The translations under genes were made by a program, and so were the position numbers. Shown one piece after another: positions 42,401 through 53,700 of a DNA stretch of 64,000 nt. Source of the DNA: Plutella xylostella (taxonomy: Eukaryota > Arthropoda > Insecta > Lepidoptera > Plutellidae); NCBI RefSeq assembly GCF_932276165.1, contig NC_064004.1:754001-818000 (forward strand), in the 5' to 3' direction. The stretch's first letter is position 1. Each line of letters opens with the position of its first letter. The notes beneath the pieces are model-generated. The model was not told where the DNA came from. It did not search any database and saw nothing but the letters and a program-made list of their open reading frames with translations.

Positions 42401-44482
42401 AGACTGATTTATTCATAAATCATAATTTATTTATTTATTTATTATGATTCACAATGAAGCACTAGGTAAAGATGCACTTCTTGTTGGTTTAGAAACACTT
42501 TATTGCACAAAAAATAACTTAATATACAACAAAAAATTTAATAAAATACATTTATTTAATATAATTATACACAGACGACCGAATGGCGTAGTGGTTAGTG
42601 ACCTGACTACTGAGCCGATGGTCCCGGGTTCGATTCCCGGCCGGGGCAGATATTTGTTTAAACACAGAGATATTTGTTCTCGGGTCTTGGATGTGCCCGT
42701 AAAATGGCAATAGGCCCGCCCCCTATTACATTGGGACTAACATAACACTCTGGCGAAAAGTGGGTGCAGCAATGCACCTCTGCCTACCCCGCAAGGGAGT
42801 ACATTAGTACAAGGCGTGAGTGCGTATAAAAAAAAATATACACAGAGAAACAACACAAATATAAGTTTTAAAATAATAATAAAAAGTAATGACAAATGAG
42901 CATGAGACTAGACTAGACATGTGTATAAAGCAAAAACCTGTAATTTTTTAATAATTTGAATTGTTATTCCATACACATAATGGGCCCAACAGTGGCAACC
43001 TATGATAGAGGCTACATAAAAAAAAACACATTATTTCGTTAGAATTAAGCACTAAGCTTGTCTGCTTTTAATTTCCAGAAAAATCACCACCACTGACACA
43101 AACAGAAGATGATTCTCTCTTCAAAAAAGAGCCTTCAAGAATATTTAAAGACACGAATCCAATCTTTGACACCGAAGGCACTGATGAAACGACTACATTC
43201 AAAAAACCCAAACCAAAGAGTTTGGTCACGAAATCCAAGATGGTGTCCAAGATGGCGGACAAAGAACGAGATATGAGGCTTAGGAAGATGCTGCTCATGA
43301 AGATGGCTAAATTAAAGGAGCAAAGTAAATTGCTAAAGGCAATTAAACCAAAACCTGAAGGTATTTATGAAATATTGTTTATGGTAGTAAAATTGTTGCT
43401 TATTTCATTTATGAATTCTCGTCAAAGGGTTCCCAAAATGCTAGCTTCATTTGCTAAGTTTCTGTCCTTAAGATAATATTATGGGAATCTGTAATTTCTA
43501 TACACTCTAGAAGTGATATGCTACATCTTACTATTTTAATTATTTATTTGAGTAAGTATAGCTACCTACTTAATTTCATAATATGCTTTTTTCAATTCCA
43601 GATGCGAAAACCACGGCTAAGTATTCCAAAGTGGCCAAGGAGCGTATGGCGCTCAACAACGCCGTGCAAATAGTCAACGGGTCCTACGTGTGTCCGTTCA
43701 ATAACATCAACGGACATTATTATTGTTTCTACTGCAGAACATTCTTCACTGATCCCAAAGACTTGAGAGAACACACAGCCACTCACGAGCCGAGGCTGTT
43801 CGAACGCAGCTACCCAAAGAAGAAAGCACTCAAAATCGACATAACGAGAATCGATTGTCGATTGTGCGACGCCAAAATCGACGACATCCCAACCCTAAAG
43901 GAGCATCTGTCAAAGGCGCACGGAAAAAAAATCTACACCATAGACAACGAGTTCCTCAAGTTTAAACTGACGCATCCGAATATAGATTGTTTTGAGTGCG
44001 GCAACTCCTTTCTGTTCATAGACAATTTGATAGACCACATGGCTACGCATTTTGGCACGCATATTTGCGATAAATGTGGGGCCACGTTCGTGCAGTTATC
44101 GTCGCTAGAAGCGCATATTCGCTGCCACAACAAGACAAATGTCGCTTTCCCCTGCCAGATATGTGGGAAGGTTCTTACTACGAATCGGTCACGATACGTC
44201 CATATGAGTGTAGTGCATGAGAAAAAACCGATTATAGACTGTTTTAACTGCGAAGAGATGTTTTTTTCTTACGACCAAAGGAACCAACACATGGTCAAGG
44301 CTCACGGGCACAAGATGACGTTTCCTTGCACTCTGTGTGACAAGGTTCTAGACTCGAGGAAGAAGTTTTTGACCCACAACAGGGATGTTCACCTGAAAAT
44401 AAGGAACCACGAGTGTGAAATCTGCGGGAAGAAATATCCGACTTCGCACAAGTTGAAAGTGCATAGTCAAACGCATAAGTAG
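39458..44482 (+). CDS. Locus 2: ZAD-C2H2 zinc-finger protein, five exons, 542 aa
   Basis: Exons are 39458-39616, 41231-41360, 42065-42241, 43079-43360 and 43602-44482, with GT-AG borders and phases 0, 1, 1, 1; total 1629 nt. ZAD Cys are C17/C20 (VCRFCGHN) and C67/C70 (VCASCVHR). Exon 3 is acidic (EENEEDVLNFQIKTE); exon 4 is basic with a repeated K-M pattern. Exon 5 has eight fingers: CFYC, CRLC, CFEC, CDKC, CQIC, CFNC, CTLC and CEIC ... HSQTH, then K-stop. It is a likely nuclear DNA-binding factor. Exon layout equals that of locus 1, but there is a single terminal exon and finger 5 is ordinary C2H2. The start ATG follows an in-frame TTG at 39446, which is rejected. A possible poly(A) signal AATAAA is near 45279. 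Confidence 0.9.
39791..41138 (+). mobile_element. Mariner/Tc1-type transposon remnant in intron 1 of locus 2
   Basis: Inverted ends of about 65 bp: 39796 onward reads GGCAAGTTGCTTGGCGACCC, and the reverse complement of 41130 backward reads GGCAAGTTACTTGGCGACCC. Both continue through TCCTTGCGGGGTGAAAGA. TATA at each border suits a TA target. It encloses the transposase fragment at 40307-40863. Confidence 0.7.
40307..40863 (+). pseudogene. Transposase fragment, Tc1/mariner (DDE) family, decayed
   Basis: The frame at 40307-40489 contains GHIVLRLPPYHVELNPIELV, the region around the last catalytic acidic residue of IS630/Tc1/mariner transposases. A frame-shifted continuation at about 40540-40625 reads DIRIFDDVLDR. 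A possible intron (AG|GTATGT to TTAG, about 40623-40760) leads to an acidic C-terminus DEDEDDDDDEQVQTKSE and TAA at 40861-40863. The N-terminal two thirds are missing. Confidence 0.7.
41472..41572 (+). mobile_element. RTE-like LINE 3' UTR module, copy 2
   Basis: CCATCCAAAGGTTGTCTGGT with the hairpin region and AATAAAGTGTATTGTATGG. It has diverged from copy 1. Confidence 0.55.
41838..42030 (-). mobile_element. RTE-type LINE ORF C-terminal fragment
   Basis: The minus strand encodes pieces such as YPWRDEVEKDLRELK and, in another frame, VAEAKIHFGSTSH, typical of the C-terminal end of RTE-clade reverse transcriptase ORFs. It is frame-broken and sits just upstream of exon 3 of locus 2. Confidence 0.65.
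42573..42832 (+). mobile_element. tRNA-derived SINE in intron 3 of locus 2
   Basis: A-box-like GGCGTAGTGGTTAGTG and B box GGTCCCGGGTTCGATTCCC are at 42582-42640. The body has ACCCCGCAAGGGAGTACATT and a terminal A run. The open frame at 42444-42713 over it is noise. Confidence 0.85.
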
Positions 44483-45865
44483 TGTGTGCGAGACTTTAGA
44501 TTAACAATATATGAATAGACGGAATAGATGGTGTGTCACATACAAGAAACAAAGCAAAAAACTGTCCACATTTTATTTTCGGTCAAACTGTTTTAAGTTC
44601 AACCTAATGACAACCATTGTACCAAAGAATATGGTCACAAATCTAACCGAACTAATTTCAAATAAGATTTTAGTGGTAGAAGTGGTGTTTTATTAGTCGA
44701 GACGTTTCTTTTGCACTGACACTCCATCTAGTTCGTAGTAATAAAATATCGTTGGCAATAATATTTGAGCTTGTCTGCGTGACTTTTCCCACAAATAACT
44801 TTGGTGAAACAGGCAGGAAGTCGATTCCCGGCTAAGTATATTCAGTGTGTATATTATACTAGCTGTTCCGGGGAGCTTCACTTCGCCTTAAAAAGTTTTC
44901 CCGTGGGAATTCCGGGATAAAAAGTAGCCTATGTTCTTTCCCAGAGTCTAGCTAGACCATCTGTATACCAAATTTAATATTAATCCATTCAGTAGTTTTG
45001 GCCTGAAAGCGTAACAGACAGACAGACACAGTTACTTTCGCATTTATAATATTAAGTTAGGATTAGGATTATCTGATCTTATGGCTTTACCGTGTGAATC
45101 GTGTCTGAAACATAGCAATATTATTAGACCTACGCCACTAAGCAATATTTAGCTGTACTCTTAATAACAAGTAGGTACAGTTTATACATTTTTAAGCATT
45201 ACATTTAAGGTTGTATACTCATGGTACCTATAGTATTATTATGTATTCTAGTTACTTATACTTTATGTAAATATTGAAATAAAATATTTGATTCTTAACC
45301 ACCTGTTATTTTTTGTTCTCTTTAGCTCCAATTCCACAATAGTCGGTTAAATCGTAACCAGGGAAAGGTTGATTAATTATACGTCATCTCCATATTAAAT
45401 TCTTGATAGATGTGTCAAAAGTAAACCACTACTCCCTGGTTATGCTCTAACTGACTATGGAGAAATTGGCACTTACTCTACAAAAAAAGCTAAGCTGAAT
45501 CCTACGTGTGCAGCATGTTATATCTAAGGCCGGAAAATAAATCATGTAGCATTAGTTAGTATATAGGTCTGTAGTTAACTAAAACACTCAGGTTTAGGAT
45601 TACACACAAGTTTTTATTATGTAGAAGTATAGGAAGTCTTATATGGTGGTCAAGAAACACAACCATACTACGATGTAGCATGTTTGACACCAGCGCCATC
45701 TAGTGAAAATCACTGTTAACAAATTCTTTAAACAGTCTGTAAAGGTCAAGAAACGCAAGATTTGCAGTAAATACGGTCAGAAAGAGGGAATGTTTAACTT
45801 CAATCTACGGTCATCACTGGGCACTTCAGAACACATACTCTAGACTTCTAGAGAGCTTCTCGTAA
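44483..45865. other. 3' flank of locus 2 and intergenic space
   Basis: It contains the presumed 3' UTR of locus 2, the Lep1-like repeat at 44861, and AATAAA near 45279. No coding signal was seen; the frames at 44511 and 44693 have no domain features. Confidence 0.5.
44861..45064 (+). mobile_element. Lep1-like Helitron-type repeat, copy 2
   Basis: It starts CTAGCTGTTCCGGGGAGC, carries the same AAAAAGTTTTCCCGTGGGAA block, and ends TTTCGCATTTATAATATTAA. It is longer in the middle than the copy at 37588. Confidence 0.55.
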
Positions 45866-45990
45866 AGCTGCGTACAGACCGGCCAAACGAACGGGTTTCG
45901 TTGACCTTCGTTGCTGCAATCTGCCCTGTATTAGTTTTGATAAATATCCATCGGTGGGCGTTCGTTGGGCCGGTCTGTACGCAGCTTCAG
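45866..45990. repeat. Small MITE
   Basis: Perfect inverted ends AAGCTGCGTACAGACCGGCC and GGCCGGTCTGTACGCAGCTT flank about 85 bp. It has no ORF. Confidence 0.8.
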
Positions 45991-46064
45991 AGAAATATTT
46001 TTCCTTGAGCGACCTGATAGTGCTGCTGCTGAGATTTCAAAGGGACAAGCATTTCGTTTATAGA

Positions 46065-46930
46065 ATAGAATAGAATAGAATAATATTTATTTCAGACAAA
46101 AGTCCATAGTTGTGTTAGTAACAATTTGGCTTATTATCTAGGTTAGTTACATTATTAAATTAAAAAGAATAACATTATTACATTATTAAATTATTAAATT
46201 AAAAACAATAATATTATTATTACATTATTAAATTTGTTAAATTTGAAAAAATAATATTATTAAATACATATTTATTTAATACAAATGCTCCTTGCAAACA
46301 AGTATTATAAATACTTATTTACAAAAAACCTTTGGATTTTTAGGGCTATGGATTTTTACCCAGTGACATATAACAGGGCCATCGACCCTCTCACTAATTA
46401 CCTTCAGGGTTCGACAGGCGCTGCCCCGGATCCTGCGCATCAGGGAAGCCGCTCTCTTTCGCATTATTGCGTGGAACCCGTCAGTGCGTGCATCTGCAAA
46501 CATCCCTGACGCACTGCAGTATCGAGGCAGCCCCAGTAGAACCCTGAAGGCATTGTTATATTGGACGCGCAGAGCACTGTAGGCCTTCTGCGTATACTTG
46601 ACCCACAGGCTGCATGTGTAGAAGGTTTGGCAATAAGCCTTAAAAAGCGACACCCTTACTTCTTTGGAGCAGCGTGCAAACCTGCGAGCCAGCATGTTAC
46701 ATCGGGCCGCCAGCGCTCTGCGTTCCCTCTCAATGTCAAGGTCATCCGTGAGGTCCTCCGTGACCCAATGACCCAGGTATTTAAATTTATTAACTCTGTT
46801 AAGAGGAGCACCACAGAGAGTTAACTACTGGTGGAATATTATTGCAGGAGTGTCGCCCTGCCTTGAATACCAGCAACTCACTCTTCTTAACGTTATACCT
46901 GAGCCCATGCGTAGCCCCCATGCGTGCCAT
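46065..46930 (-). mobile_element. Non-LTR retrotransposon 3' fragment (RT C-terminus)
   Basis: The minus-strand open frame 46695-46315 reads LARRFARCSKEVRVSLFKAY and SALRVQYNNAFRVLLGLP, a conserved region past the RT domain of an insect LINE. The frame extends upstream to about 46920 (KKSELLVFKAGR, NKFKYLGHWVTEDL) with a break. Tail-like AATAATATTATT repeats lie downstream (46140-46270). It is 5'-truncated and lies between loci 2 and 3. The clade is not certain. Confidence 0.75.
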
Positions 46931-46990
46931 TTATAAGTAGCTCAAAGTAGGTATATAGTAATCTTTGGTAAGCACGGTGTAACCAGAGGC

Positions 46991-47270
46991 GCGAGCATAG
47001 GATTCGATACTATTTTCGAATCTACACGAAGGGTCGCTTTTACCAAAAGCTAAACGTATTTAAATCAAATTTTAAATACATTTTGTACTAACTGACAGAC
47101 GTATGACAGGCTACTAAATACGTTTAGCGTTTGGTGAAATTCCACCTAACATGGAAAAAACAAATGCCACTTTTGGAACCATTTTGGAACTAACAAATTT
47201 GCCTTACATTTTGACAGTGACATTTGACGATACGCAACGTAAACGGAGGTTTCGAATCCTGTGCTCGGGC
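46991..47270. repeat. MITE with short inverted ends
   Basis: CGAGCATAGGATTCGA near 46993 and its partial inverse TCGAATCCTGTGCTCG near 47252 flank about 245 bp. Confidence 0.5.
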
Positions 47271-47738
47271 AACAGTATGCAGTGAGTATACAGTATACAA
47301 AAAATGTGTGGTGATGCAAAAATAAACAAAAAAAGTGTGGCACACACTTTAGGCCCGTTTAGTATACAAATTCGTGGGCGAAACGTTCGTTGGACTAAAT
47401 TATTTTATGGTTGGACTCAAAGTTCTTAAATTCCCAATCATGCAAAGTTGCGTGGTCCATCCATGGTCCATCCACGCGCAAAAAATGATTATTTTCTTGA
47501 TTTGATTATTTGAATTCGTAAAGTTACAGTACACCCCCTGATTAACTGTCAAAGTTTCACAGATAATAAATAAATTTTTGGCACACAGAAATATTGAAAA
47601 ACAAAACAAAGCTTTTCATTTCTCGCATCTATTTTAATGTAAAAATAATAATGAGTAGCTTGATAAATTAACTAAAATGGTCAACGTGAAAGACAAAACC
47701 CTTTGCCTGTGGTTTTAATATAATAATTTTCCTCCAAA

Positions 47739-50700
47739 ATGAGCACAACGAAGAGCAAACCGCTAGTTATTGATCCTGGCTTGTGTCGATGTTGCGGAGA
47801 ACTCAAAAAATGCCGATTTCTAAACGAGGAATACGATTATGCCGGCACCAAAGAGGTCTACGCGGATATCATGATGGATTGCTTCGGTCTTTTGGTGAGT
47901 TTTGAGAATACTCCTATTTTTTATAGGTCAATCAAACTGGACCTGAACATTGATATTGCCTGACTTTAATATTGCTGTGATGAAATATGCACAGTTAATT
48001 ATGTGAATGTACGGTTAGCCACGCAGATACCTGACCTCCCAAAGGTAGCATTGTCAGCATAGTAAAGTTACCATGAACCATGCTTCATCATCATCCAACT
48101 TAACAATTTTATTTATTCTTTAATTGCACACTTTACAACAGTAATAAGTAATAATGGAAAATCACATGAACTTAATTCAAATTCAAATCATTTATTTCAG
48201 ACTGAAAGTCCATAAATTAATAAGTATAGTTACAGGCACAATAAATATTCACAATCAAATTAAATTACATAATATACAAATTTCTAAAAATAATCTACAA
48301 TCTTAATGCTAAAAGCATTTTCTGCCAGTCAACCTGCAGGAGAAATTCCTACAAAGCCCATACAAATACAAGAGCATTATCGTTCCAGCTATCCCACCTG
48401 GACGGAAAGCCGCTGGAGCGCCTCGTCTGCGCCACGTGCGTGGTGCGTCTCCGCGAGGCCAGCTGCTTCAAGAGGCAGGTGCTGCGCGCCGAGGAGGCCT
48501 TCCTCGCCATGAAGATCATGTACCATGAGGGGGACTCGGAGGTGGTGGTGAAGGAGGGTAATAACATTGTTTTATAGTATGCCAGAATTTAAAAAGACTG
48601 CTTCATTGAGATGATATTATACACCTCACCTTCCTCACCTTGAGTATCAGCAATTATGAAGTTTGTTGTTTGTTAACTCATCACATAATGTCTAAAATAC
48701 CATAATTGCACTAAAACAGGATAACCAAGGTTTATAAATGGTGAAAAAAACGCCTTAGCATCATTTAAAATTATTTTATTGGATCCTCAGATGCTCCTTC
48801 CCTGCCTGGTCTGGACGCCGTGAAGCTAGAACCACAGTTCCCCGGCACCCCGCGCTCCCCGCCCGCCCCCGCTGTCGCCGACGATGACTCAGGTACACTC
48901 ACTTATACTTTAAACAATCTAGGTGTACCTATGATTAACCACACATTAGCAATTACAATGTTTGTAACAAAGAAAGTACCTACCTACTAAATTATTGTTT
49001 TTGAAAACTTTACTGGCTTATGTATGTGTGTATTTTGCGATCTATCGAAAGCATTTGATTGTGTGGATCATGCCACTCTACTTATGAAACTTAAATATTA
49101 TGGGCTAACTGGCAAAGCTCTTACATTATTGGAATCATACTTGACCAACAGAACTCAACTAGTTGACATAAATGGAGTGCGTTCGGCTGGCTGTCCTGTC
49201 AGTATGGGTGTTCCCCAAGGCTCGATTTTAGGACCATTCTTGTTTCTTGTATATGTTAACGATTTACCGTTTTTGGTAGATAAATTATGTGAGATAGTAC
49301 TGTTTGCTGATGATACTTCACTTATATTTAAGTTAAAGCGACAAGAAGTCAATTTTGACAATGCAAACAGTACTCTTTCCATAGTTGCTAATTGGTTCAC
49401 TGTAAATAATTTAGCTCTTAACTCCAAGAAAACAAAATGTATTAAATTCACTTTGCCTAATGTTAGACAAGTAGAGACATATTTGACATTGAAGAAATGG
49501 ATAGTAATCATAAAATGGCTAAGACCGATGCCACATTGGCGCATTCTTCAAACCGATCTGAATCCAATATAGAGAATAATAACAAGATTGAAAATGTAGA
49601 TACTAAAATTACTCAGGAAGAGATGAACAAATGTGAAACACAGCGCTTAAACACAGTGGACAAAATATTGGACTGCAAAACAAATACTACATACAAAAAG
49701 CCAATAAAACCAAAAATTCACATTCTAGGAGACCAGAGATGTAAAGGCATAGCCGCGGAAATGATTGAGAGCAGGAAATCAAAGTGGAATGACAACTACA
49801 CTGTAACCGGGTATTGTAAGCCGCAAGCTTCGACCTTAAATGTATTAACCAGTTGCAAAGATGTTTTAAAAGAATCCGATAGTAAAAATGATATTATTGT
49901 TCTCATATTGGGTAGTAACGATACTAAGCCTTACGAATTTGTTTTTGAATTGTGTAATGCTCTAAATATGCTTAAAGAACATAAAGTCCTAATTGTCAAA
50001 GTAGCTAAAAATAATCACATTAACTCAAATCTACAAAATTATTACATTAAATTGCTTTGTAATCATTATAACCGAACGAAATTTATTGAGGTTGATTCAA
50101 GGAATCGTAAGGAATTATGTGACAAACTTAACACTGAGATTGATAGTGATGATTATAAATATCGTTTCCTCAACTTCAAAAATAAGGCACCGATAGCTAT
50201 TGATAATAATGAAGACGTTAAAAATAAAATAACTGTCACGACAAGACCTAAAAAGGGAACAATTCCATATTATTTCCAAATACAGACCACCAACCCTGTA
50301 ACTGGTGCAAGGTTAAGTCAAAATCAAATAAACACAGTTAAACCCAAAAAGGGCACAATCCCATATTTCTTCCAAAAGAATTCCACCACCTCCATGCGGA
50401 GTCCAAGCCGTGTAGGTGATGTGTCTACAAATGGGAACAATATGGCTAAGTCAAATTCTTTTCCCCAAACTCCAATAACCGCGCAGGTACCGTAAAATAC
50501 TCGTCTAAAATTGCTCACATTAACGTACAAAGCCTAAGCCAATCGAAGCAATCTCAACTTGAAATCTGGCTGGATAGTAATGAAGGGAAAAAAGTTGTGG
50601 TCCTATGTATCTCAGAGCACCACCGAAGAGAAGCAGATCTTAATTGCATTAGTATCTCAGGTTTTGTTCTGGCATCTAGTTATTGCCGTGTAAAGAGAAA

Positions 50701-53700
50701 GAGTAAAGGAGGGGTATGCATTTTTGTTAGAGATAATGTATCATTCAAGACTCTACCAAAACTTAAGGAAATGTCAATCCCTTACATATTTGAATTATGC
50801 GGAATCGACTTGAATGGTACTTATATATTATGTATTTACAGACCAAATACTAAATATAATGATGGTTTTATCGATAACATGGACAGTTTATTCAGTTTTA
50901 TAAATAAAAATAAAACTCGTACCGTAATTGCTTGCGGAGACTTTAATGTCGACACCTTGGTAAATAGCAATGAGACTAAACAGTTTATGTGTCTTTTAGA
51001 GTCATTTCATTTAGTAAAAAACATACACAAACCTACACGTATAACTAGTCATAGTCGCACTTGTATAGACAATATAATATCGACTAATAAGCTAAATGAA
51101 GCGAGAGTTATTGATCTTGCTATCTCAGACCATACTCTTCAATATGCTAACCTGGAAATTCCGTTTACACAAAAAACAGCATATTACAACTACATAAGAG
51201 ACCTGAATAAAGATAATTTAGAAAATATGAAAACAGATTTGCTAAATGTCTCTTGGGATAAAGTACTCAAAGCATCGGACTGTGATACTGGTTTCAACAT
51301 TTTTCATGACATTATTACAGAAGCGTTTGATAGGTACTGTCCTGAAATAAAAATAAAATGTAACAGCTCTAGTAAGGACCGGGGCTGGATTACACCGGGA
51401 ATTAAGAAGTCTTGCTCAACAAAAAGAGAAATGTTCATAAGAGCAAAAGTTTCTGAGAACAAAGAAGTACACAACCGGTACAGAACCTACTGTGCTATTT
51501 TAAATCGAGTAATTTTACATGCAAAAAGATCCTATAATGAAAACAAGATAATAAATTCTCATGATATAGTCAAGTCAACGTGGAATTTAATAAATAGGAA
51601 TATTAATGGTATGAAACCAGTTGAAGTAAATAAATATGTCGGATTGACCGATGGAGTGAGAGCAGTAACCTCCGAAAATGAAGCTCCAGATTTATTCAAT
51701 GATTTTTTTACATACACGGGAACTGGGGATAAGAGTGCTGCCATCAGCACACCAAATATTTCTACAAAAACAAATGATCAGCCCTCTAACCCAAATACCA
51801 TGTTTGCCAGACCAGTAACCAGAGATGAATTATTTAAAACAGTAATGGCGTTGAAAAACAAAAAATCATGTGGGTATGACAATATACCAACATTGGTTCT
51901 CAAATATATCTTTGATGCCATTGCTGAACCTTTACTGTTTCTGGTAAACTTATCGCTCACCGAAGGTATATTTCCGGCTAGGTTAAAGAAGGCTGATATA
52001 AAGCCAATTCATAAGAAAGATGACAAACTCAATGTTAATAATTACCGTCCCGTATCTTTACTTATTACTTTATCAAAGATATTTGAGGGAATTATGGCAA
52101 GTACTTCGATGTTTTCTGTCACTTAATCAAATATTAGCCAAAGAACAATTTGGGTTTCAAAAGGGCTCCTCTACCGCTGACGCAATATTTGATATTGTAG
52201 ATTTTGTAACAGAGGCCCTAGATGGTAAAGAAAATGTCGTGTCTGTACTATTAGATCTATCTAAGGCTTTTGACCATGTTGATCACGAAATTTTGCTTAA
52301 TATTCTAGAAAGAAATGGAATACGCGGAATCATACTTAGTTGGTTTAGGTCATATTTGGAAATGAGGCCACAAAATGTAATCTTACATATCCTAAATGAC
52401 AAAAAAACCCTAGAAAAGATTGAATCACGCACTTCCATAATACAAATGGGAGTCCCACAGGGTAGTATATTAGGGCCGATTCTATTTTTACTCTATATAA
52501 ACCATCTTCCATGCGTCATAAAGCAAAAAATCGTTATGTTCGCAGATGATGTGTCGGTCTTTTTCAAATTTGATAGAAAAGATACACCTGACCTCTCTGC
52601 TACCATCTCTGATACTATTAAAATAAGGGGAATTATAAAACGAGCGAACAAAAAAAAACTTTGCGACTGATGATGACATATTGTTTTAATAACTTGAGCG
52701 GTATGAATTTGAGTAAGCGAAAAATTAACTAAACTGACGACGAATATTGATTTATAATAAAATCCAGAACGAGCTTACAAAAAGTGGATTGTGATATATC
52801 CATTTCGAATATTAAAATTTTATCCGAGCGACTTCATTACTAAGTGAGCGACTGGAATTACTAAGTGAGCGACTGGAAATACAGAGAGGGCAACTTCAAT
52901 ATTAAGATAGATTCGATTTTTCTAAGTGAGGTTATACTATCGAACTACTAAAAAGTTCACTTTGAGCAAAGTTTTGTATGCTGCTTTATTAATGATTATT
53001 GGTTACTGATATTCTATTTGAGGGCTTATGTTTTTTATTTTGATACGCTTTTTTAATGAAAACTACAGATTTTTAAATGCGCGCGAATTCGAATGGGGCG
53101 CGGGCGACGAATCGTTGCAGTCAGGTGAGTTGTAGTAGGGTTCCTCATACCTATCAATGTTTCTTAGTATTAATAAGAAGTTTTTTTTAGTTGACTGAAG
53201 CGTCTTATTTTATTTTTTGTTCAATTGATTGAAATAAATGCATGCATATTACTTTAATTTTACGGAGTACATTGTTTTATTTAATTACCCTTATATTTCA
53301 ATAATAAAATTTCTCAACTAATAGAATAGTGTTTCTTCAAATAGTTATTTCATATTATTTTTATTTTTGAAATGTGAGCTCATTATACGCAGAGTATCAT
53401 CTGCTCATTAGTGTATTTTTCAAAGTGGGTTTTGTATTCGAAACACTTCATTTAAGATAAAATGTCGCTCAGTATAAAAAATACATTTGCCAAATATTGA
53501 AAAAAATGCAGGACGTAACGTTGACACTCAAACAAATATTAGGTCGCTCAAATATTATGAAGCTGCTCATTTTGTATTTTAAGTAACTCAAATTAATGTT
53601 TGTAAGTTGCTGTTCTGTTGATTTCTCGTCACTCGCAGTCAGTCGCTCACTTAGTAATTCTATAACCCAAATTAATTAATTTTGACACTTAGAACTGTAA

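Noticed and set aside
46285..46824. Plus-strand frames over 46.3-46.8 kb
   Set aside because: The coding signal is on the minus strand (LINE RT C-terminus); these are its shadows.
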